64,000 nt of DNA from Celoporthe dispersa (taxonomy: Eukaryota; Ascomycota; Sordariomycetes; Diaporthales; Cryphonectriaceae). The DNA lies in NCBI GenBank assembly GCA_016584495.1, contig WAID01000003.1, positions 3,968,001 to 4,032,000 of the forward strand, read 5' to 3'. The translations under genes were made by a program, and so were the position numbers. Position 1 is the stretch's first letter; every line of letters starts with the position of its first letter. The notes below the pieces were generated by a model, which saw nothing but the letters and a program-made list of their open reading frames with translations, was not told the DNA's origin and searched no databases. This document shows, piece by piece, positions 58,346 through 64,000 of this stretch.

Positions 58346-59918
58346 CTACTCTAAAACTGCTTCATCTGCAGATGCAGTAGCACGATCGATGAGTTTTCTG
58401 AAATGTTTCATCGCGCTTGTGATGTCGGACTGGTTGAGAGCCTCCACACTCTCATCTCTCGAGATGCGGCCCTCCAAGGCCGAGGACGATGGCGTTGGCA
58501 CCCTCCTACCCCTTGCGACGTAAGACGCCTCTATAGCATTGACGAGCTGTGAGTCGAGCACGGCATCCCCCCTCAAGGTCGCCAGTGGAGGTGGTGAGAT
58601 CCAGGCCCAGGCCGTCGTCCTTGATGCGGCCCATAAGCTGTGCACAGCGCTGGAACGCCCCTACAAACAGGTTGTCTTCCTTTTGTGCGTGGTAATAATG
58701 CCACAACAGGCGCAGGGCGCCCAGCTCGCCCATCAGGCGCACCCGCAGCTCGAAGCCACCGGGTCCCTGGTGCCCGCCGAGGAGGGATGGCTGCGGCCCT
58801 GAGCTGCCTGGGGCCCAGCCCGTCAACATGGTGAAAATCTGCTGGCGGGTGCCTCTCGCACTGCCATCTCCACGCTCGAGGGCAGCCAGGACTGCCTGGC
58901 AGGCCTCGGAGCACGTCTTCGCGACGTCCTCGGCGGGCTGTGTGACGAAATCCATCGATAGGCAGATCTGGATGTACTGAAGAATGCAGGGCAGCACGCC
59001 GAGCAGGGTTGACAGCTGCAGGCCGAGGAGCGTCATGGAGCGGGCAAGTCGCCTGTTGGCGGCAAGGCTCCTGATGGTCAAGTTGTTGACAAATCTCAGA
59101 CAGTCCTCTAAAGCCGACTCCGTCTCGGACGCTTGCACGATTTGCAGCAGGCGGTCGTGCACAAGATCGATGAGGTCGACGCTGTACTCAATGCCGGGTG
59201 CAGGGCCATCGATCTGGGCACACATCTTTTTCACAGACCGAAGATCGTGGCACTCCTTCAGTTCCTTTTCGAAACCGCCAGCCTGGCCGTCTGTAGCCTC
59301 CTTAGTTCTCAGCTGTGAGCTCTTCAGCGCGGCCAGGGCGTGCCTCTGGCGCTGCAGCATGAACGGAATGACGCTGCTGGCACCTAGTTCGAGTATAGTG
59401 GTCGGGATCCCATACCCGTCGAGGACTCGGCGCAACGTCGCATTGCTGCCGTCCTGCAGAATGCCGTAGACATTGGAGCCGCCGAGGAGGGCGACAGTCA
59501 TAACCTCGTGGTCTGATATGTCCACTTCACGCAGCGCCCTCTGGGGCCTCCTCGTGACACTGCGCATTTTTTGGATGTCTCTCCGGCTCTGCTTGGTCAT
59601 CTGCCTCGAAAACTCCCGAGCCTCGTCAAGGGCGGGATCGTAGCCCCATCGGGAACGCTGCAACTGGCCATCCTCTTTCTCATCAAAGGGACGCACGTGG
59701 GGGCTGTCCTCGGCATCAAGATCCAGCACCAGATCCGGTAGCTCAAAGGTCGGGACTTTGTCCTTCAGGGGGCGCCTGCCCTGCGAGACGACGGTGCCGT
59801 GCGGGCTGTTGTCCAGATAGCTTCGCTTCTGTGCATGCCAAGGGCCACTCTCTCTCGGCTGCTGCTGGAGGGCGAGTCTTCTCGGACAGAGGCCAGCAGG
59901 CCCTGCGAGCCGTCGCAT
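58346..59918 (-). CDS. Unknown fungal protein, probably mitochondrial; one frameshift
   Basis: A 523-residue protein after skipping one base in the G6 run at 58567-58572 (CCCCCC on the plus strand). Without that the frame ends 53 residues early with a basic, unlike tail, whereas the alternative frame gives a helical tail (LDSQLVNAIEASYVARG, ITSAMKHFRKLIDRATAS). The N-terminus (MRRLAGPAGLCPRRLALQQQ) is Arg/Gln-rich without acidic residues, as in mitochondrial presequences. The middle is mostly alpha-helical, with RSRWGYDPALDEAREFSRQM, LLGGSNVYGILQDGSNATLRR and EDCLRFVNNLTIRSLAANRR. I recognise no domain. A helical-repeat organellar protein, for example one acting on RNA, is a guess only. Confidence 0.75.
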
Positions 59919-60408
59919 CTCTCTCCCGCGGGTGTTGCGTGAGTCCCCTCAGAACGACTCATGAGCAGTGTGGGCCTTGGAGGTTGAGGGAGTCGTTCGA
60001 GATGCGAATGACGGAGGCATCGAGTCTGTTGTGTGTGTGGTGTGTGAAAGGGTTCGAGTGAATGAGCCGCAGCGTGAGGGAAAAGAATCCTTGAATCTGC
60101 ATACATGGAAATTTCTCCAGTTGCCAGTTTGGAGGTCGCGTGTGACTGTGGCAGGGGTTTAGTCGCACCCCAGCGTACTGTACTGTACTTATTTACTCAT
60201 GCACGTCCGTACCCATGTACCTACCTATGTACTTAAGTATGTATATCAGATGCTTACCTAATCTTTCTATTCGGTCACATCCCAAGTCAAACCAGAGCGG
60301 CGTCACCTCTCTCCCTCAAGGAAGCCCTCGCCTCAGCTTCGAGCAACAGTAGCATCTTCCCTCCAATACACCACCCACACACATACACACACACACACAC
60401 GATCCAAC
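59919..60408. promoter_or_regulatory. Divergent promoter region between the 58346 gene and SYF2
   Basis: 490 bases between two start codons. GTAC words are dense from 60176 to 60240 (tandem GTACTGTACTGTAC, then GTACC and GTAC copies). A (CA)n tract lies just before the SYF2 start at 60375-60400. Confidence 0.45.
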
Positions 60409-61578
60409 ATGCCTCCAGCAAAGAAGAGAAAGACAGCTGCCAAGTCAGCGGGCAAGAAGAAAAAACCACGTCGTAACCGCAAGGCACTCGTCCCCACCGC
60501 CAGCCGAGACGCAACCCCCTCCACCACCAGAAGAGACCGCCGAGGAAGCCCAGCCCACCGACGAACCTCAGCCTGCTCCCGAGGCCGAAGAAGTAGGAGG
60601 AGCAGAACAGCAGAACACAGCAGAGGCACCAGGGGCAGCAGGGCCAGAACCAGACCCAGAGCCAGAGCCCACGGCCAAAGAACCCACCCCACCGCCGAGC
60701 ACCACCCTCGCCGACCGCATGGCACGCTTCCGCGCCCTCCAAAGCCGCGCCAAGACCTCCTCGGCCTCGAACCTGACGGCCGCCCAGACAGAGGCCCACC
60801 GCCTCGCGAACGACCCGGCGCAGCTGTCGGCCGTGCAGCGGCGGTCGGCGGTAGCCTCGCACAAGCTGCTGCGCGCAGACGTGGAGGACGCGGGCGGGGA
60901 CTTCGAGCGCAAGCGGGCGTGGGACTGGACGGTGGACGAGTCGGAGCGGTGGGACGAGCGGCAGCAGGAGCGGTCAGCGCGGCGTGACGATAATGCCTTT
61001 AGCGACTACCGGCAGGAGGCTGGGAAGGTGTACGAACGACAGGTGCGGAACCTGGGCGGGCCGGACCTGGAGCGGTATACGGCGGACAAGATGCGGGCCG
61101 TCCAGGAGGCCGCGCGGCGGGGCACCCTGGAGATTGTCGAGACGGAGGACGGCGAGATGGTTGCTGTGGACAAGGACGGGACGTTCTACGGGGGCGGTGG
61201 CGGGAGTGGGGGTATCATCTCGAGCTTCGCCGACAACAAGCCTGACAAGAAGGCCGTCGACCGGCTGGTGGGCGAGATGAAGAAGGCCGAAGAGGTCGCG
61301 GCCAAGAAGAGGAGGGAGAGGGCCGCGAGGAACGGCGACGATGCGGATGTCACGTACATCAATGACAAGAACAGTAAGCTGGCTCCTGGGACCTTTTCTC
61401 CCCCACCCTTCCTTCTTCCGTGGGCCTGGCTTGTCCGGCCGTGCCCCTCCGGTGGGTTTGTGTGTAGTGTGTGTGCTAACTCCCCGCCGCAGAACAGTTC
61501 AACCAGAAGCTGGCACGCTTCTACAACAAGTACACCGCAGAGATCAGGGACAGCTTCGAGCGTGGTACCATGATCTGA
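60409..61578 (+). CDS. SYF2: Syf2 pre-mRNA splicing factor; one probable frameshift
   Basis: Component of the Prp19-associated (NTC) spliceosome complex. Exons 60409-61373 and 61493-61578, with donor GTAAGC and acceptor CCGCAG. The conserved part starts LADRMARFRALQSRAK and includes RKRAWDWTVDESERWDERQ, DDNAFSDYRQEAGKVYERQV, and the end FNQKLARFYNKYTAEIRDSF, as in the SYF2 family. The start MPPAKKRKTAAKSAGKKKK is one frame off from the conserved part. An extra base between 60460 and 60500, most simply in the A6 run at 60460-60465, joins it to the acidic/Pro-rich linker (AETQPPPPPEETAEEAQ). Corrected length is 349 aa. An alternative is a start at ATG 60719, which would lose only the disordered N-terminus. 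Confidence 0.92.
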
Positions 61579-62027
61579 GAAAGAGGAGGATCGGTTTCTC
61601 TCTGGGATCATTCCTGCCTCGGGACCGTACCATATGTCACTCTTGTCTTTAGCAGCAGCATCATCCAGAAATCGGAGTTAGTAGAGGAGGATTCACTGAT
61701 TATGGTGAACAACTAATCAAATTTGATACCAGCGGGGATTTTTATTGTTTTTTTTTTTGGGGGGGGGGGGGTTTAATCATTATTGAAATCGTTATTAGTC
61801 GGTCGCATAAGACCGAGTGTGTGCCGTGAGGCAGGATTTACGCAAAGTGTAATGGTTCTAGACGTATCAGAAAAAGAAGAAGAAAAAAGGCAGTGTAAAG
61901 TACATGTGTGTGTGTGTGTGTGTGTAAGCCTGGCTGGACCAGATCTCAGTCGCAGCATTTAATAATACAGGAACACCTGGATATCTCCCATGGTTCAAAC
62001 GTATTTCCCAGCTTCCTCCCGTAGGGG
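61579..62027. other. Convergent 3' flanks of SYF2 and IPK1
   Basis: About 450 bases, AT-richer than the genes, with a T run followed directly by a G12 run (61748-61771) and a (TG)n tract. No gene seen. Confidence 0.6.
61904..61925. repeat. (TG)n microsatellite
   Basis: Eleven TG units. Confidence 0.9.
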
Positions 62028-63184
62028 TCAAGCGCCGACATAGTACCGCTGCAGCTCCTCCGGCAGGTCCCTCCTCGCCCTGTAGAAGGGAAGCTGACAA
62101 TCGGTGAGCGCCGAGGCCAGGCTGTTCGTGTTTCTCATATACACACCGCTGTCGTGGAATTCCTTTTCCATATTTATCCAGTACTCCTTCTTGACGGCAA
62201 TGTTCTTCATGTCCGTATCGCCCAGCTTAGCCACAACCTCGGCTGGCGGGGCGCCGGGCCTGCTGGGGACCAGAACAAGGAGGCTGCAGTCCCTCAGGGT
62301 CATGGCCAAGGAGTAGCCGTCGTCATCGGTGACACGGGCCTCGTGGTCGTTCTCCCACTGGATCTTCCTCAGCCGCTGGAAGAGGGCGCACGTCCGCAGC
62401 CAGCTGGTCAGGTTTCTTGCTTCAGCGTCGGGCATGTCGTAGCACCTACGTAGGGCGGCGGTGATGTCGGTCGCGACAGCCGCGTCGTCTGGGAAGTCGG
62501 CGGCCTTGACGAGGTTGAGGGGGCAGAAGACCTGTTTCCTGGTTCTGTCCTTCATGTTGCGCCAGACCTCGCGGGCGCAGTTCCGGCACTGCTCGGCATC
62601 CTCGGGGGCCCGGGGCGACTGGGCCAGCCACTTGGGCTTGATCTCGTGCATGGTGGCGACGCCGCCCGCCTCCGCCCTCATGTCCTCGACCAGCATGCCG
62701 AGCCCTACTACCTCGCTGACGGCGTGGCCGACAAAATCAGGGCGGCGCGAGCCGGACTCGTCGAGCCTGCAGAGCTGCTCGTTGAGCTCCTTGAAGAAGC
62801 TGGGATCGCGCGGCAGCCTCACGAGCCTCTGCTGGACGAGCTCGCGGGGCCCAAACAGCGGCGAGATCCTGGTCTCCCAGTACCGCTGGAGGTCGGCGTA
62901 GGGCAGCGCCCTGTAGCTGCGTTTGGGCACCCGAAGGAGCTGGCCTGATGGATAGATCGTTCAGCATGAGACCTGTTCATCCCCTGCGCTCGGACTGGGC
63001 TCTATCCAGGGGTAGGTGGGGGGGGGGGTAGGGAGAGAGAGATGAGGTAGTATATATATATACCTCGCAGGTTAGGATGGTCGTCTATACCCGTGAGCGA
63101 GAAGACGACATTCGCCCTGCCCTCGCCGACGAACCTGCAGACCGCAGCCGCGGGTATGGTGTCCATGTCGTCTTGTGCTTCCAT
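62028..63184 (-). CDS. IPK1: Inositol-pentakisphosphate 2-kinase
   Basis: Makes inositol hexakisphosphate (phytate), which acts in nuclear mRNA export and other processes. Exons 63064-63184 and 62028-62944, donor GTATAT, acceptor ATCAG, giving 345 aa. Motifs: VCRFVGEGRANVVFSLTG, the N-lobe glycine-rich nucleotide site (about 15-33); ATMHEIKPKW, the family's conserved EIKPKW; SPRAPEDAEQCRNCAREVW, carrying Cys residues of the zinc site; and CPLNL. The C-lobe has YSLAMTLRDCSLLV, with the catalytic region. Intron 1 holds a short ATATAT run. No frame break. The gene is convergent with SYF2, 449 bases away. Confidence 0.94.
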
Positions 63185-64000
63185 GGCCTGTTATCGTTTT
63201 CTCCTCCCCCTCGTCCTCCTCTTCTCCTCCTTCTCTTCCTCCCTTGTCTCTCTTATGTTGGCTGTCTCCTGGTTGGGTCCTGTGCCAGCTTCCCCCAGAC
63301 CATGAACGCTGCTGTGGGCGTTCTTACTTGACCATGGACGCTGGTTCTTGTGCTGTGTGCCGGACCAGCGTCCTGGCGAGGTGGCGATTCACGTACTGAC
63401 TGGGCTGACGACAACATTCGTCTCCGTCACTGGTGGTGTAGTTACTGTCGTCTGGCTGGGCCCCACAGACGTCAGTTGAGGCTCTGGTGATGCAGATCCG
63501 GGGTCACACCGTATTTCAATGGTGTGTCGCATCCGTGATTGGCGAGGAGGAGTGGGCAGACCAGACCGGTGAGCTTTGAGGGGGAGGGAGGGTCCAGAAG
63601 GGCGGCCGCGACGAGTCGTAGGAGCCACACATGATTGTCTAATCAAGGCCAGGTAAAGCGCTGAGCGGGATGGAATTACTGAGTTAGAGCTTGGCTATAA
63701 CTGTTTTAGCAGCCGTGGGCCAAGGAACACATTCAGTCGTTAGGTCTCGTTAGCGGGCGAATAATTGTTACAGGTTCCCAGGTCCCAGGTCCAGGTTCAG
63801 GTCCAGGCGCGGGTGCAAGAGGCATCCATCCGGGCACACGCACTGCCAGGCCTGGGGAGCAGAGCGATTCTGGTTCGCTCGTGTCCGTGTCCCAGAGCTG
63901 AATCAGAAGCTCAGCACGGTGCTTACCCGAGAACTCGCATCCGTGCGATGGCCGTGGGACTTGAGGTGTGGGAATATGTGGGCGAACACGACAGGAGACG
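63185..64000. other. Upstream region of IPK1 to the window edge
   Basis: A pyrimidine-rich leader (63195-63250) next to the IPK1 start, then unremarkable DNA. No gene supported. Confidence 0.55.
63771..63807. repeat. Short tandem repeat of CAGGTTC/CAGGTCC units
   Basis: Five degenerate 6-9 base units in tandem. Confidence 0.7.

Noticed and set aside
1..64000. CRISPR arrays, insertion sequences, bacterial operons
   Set aside because: The window is eukaryotic with spliceosomal introns; tandem repeats here are microsatellites without unique spacers, and no transposase or reverse transcriptase frame was found.

Overview
The window looks like nuclear DNA of a filamentous ascomycete, most likely a Sordariomycete. 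Genes carry short spliceosomal introns (about 47-200 nt, GTANGT-type donors, CTAA/CTAAC branch motifs). Coding GC is moderately high, intergenic spacers are long and rich in microsatellites and pyrimidine tracts, and almost every recognisable product is a conserved fungal protein. I placed twenty protein-coding genes. I found no tRNA, rRNA, transposon or CRISPR array.

Layout. 1-1460: 5' part of a HAL4/SAT4-type kinase on the minus strand, running off the left edge. 1461-8496: a 7 kb spacer without a convincing gene. 8497-16677, all minus: a patatin/DUF3336 triacylglycerol lipase, SAR1, and a DUF2457-like acidic protein. 16678-22654: a 6 kb spacer with an unusual nested palindrome. 22655-28262, all plus: mitochondrial ATP synthase delta (ATP16), a zinc-ribbon/His-rich protein split by an in-frame TAG, and an intracellular LysM protein. 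28521-34605: RSE1 and MSS51 head to head. 34883-36520: a STAND-N-domain protein with two ubiquitin-like domains. 37844-41195, plus: bifunctional THI6 and an isochorismatase-family protein. 41708-46515, minus: a protein with a degenerate retropepsin-like region, and IAH1 esterase. 47872-49899: DFG10 (plus) and an ALKBH6-like oxygenase (minus), tail to tail. 52758-61578: an ankyrin/coiled-coil HOS4-like protein, an unknown probable mitochondrial protein (minus), and SYF2. 62028-63184: IPK1 (minus).

Themes. The genes are housekeeping and do not form a cluster. Two products act in pre-mRNA splicing (RSE1, SYF2), two in mitochondrial energy metabolism (ATP16, MSS51), and others in secretion (SAR1), lipid and dolichol metabolism (lipase, DFG10), thiamine salvage (THI6) and inositol phosphate signalling (IPK1). 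I see no obligate shared pathway.

A caution for every reader: ten of the twenty genes read as conserved proteins only if one to five single-base indels or one nonsense codon are allowed. Most indels fall in or next to short homopolymers, and they hit essential genes such as RSE1. The simplest reading is homopolymer error in the assembly, not a set of pseudogenes. The frameshift positions are listed gene by gene. The most unusual signals not explained by genes are a recurring GGTAC/GTACC inverted repeat in the spacers, two GC-AG introns in ATP16, and the STAND-N plus double ubiquitin-like architecture.
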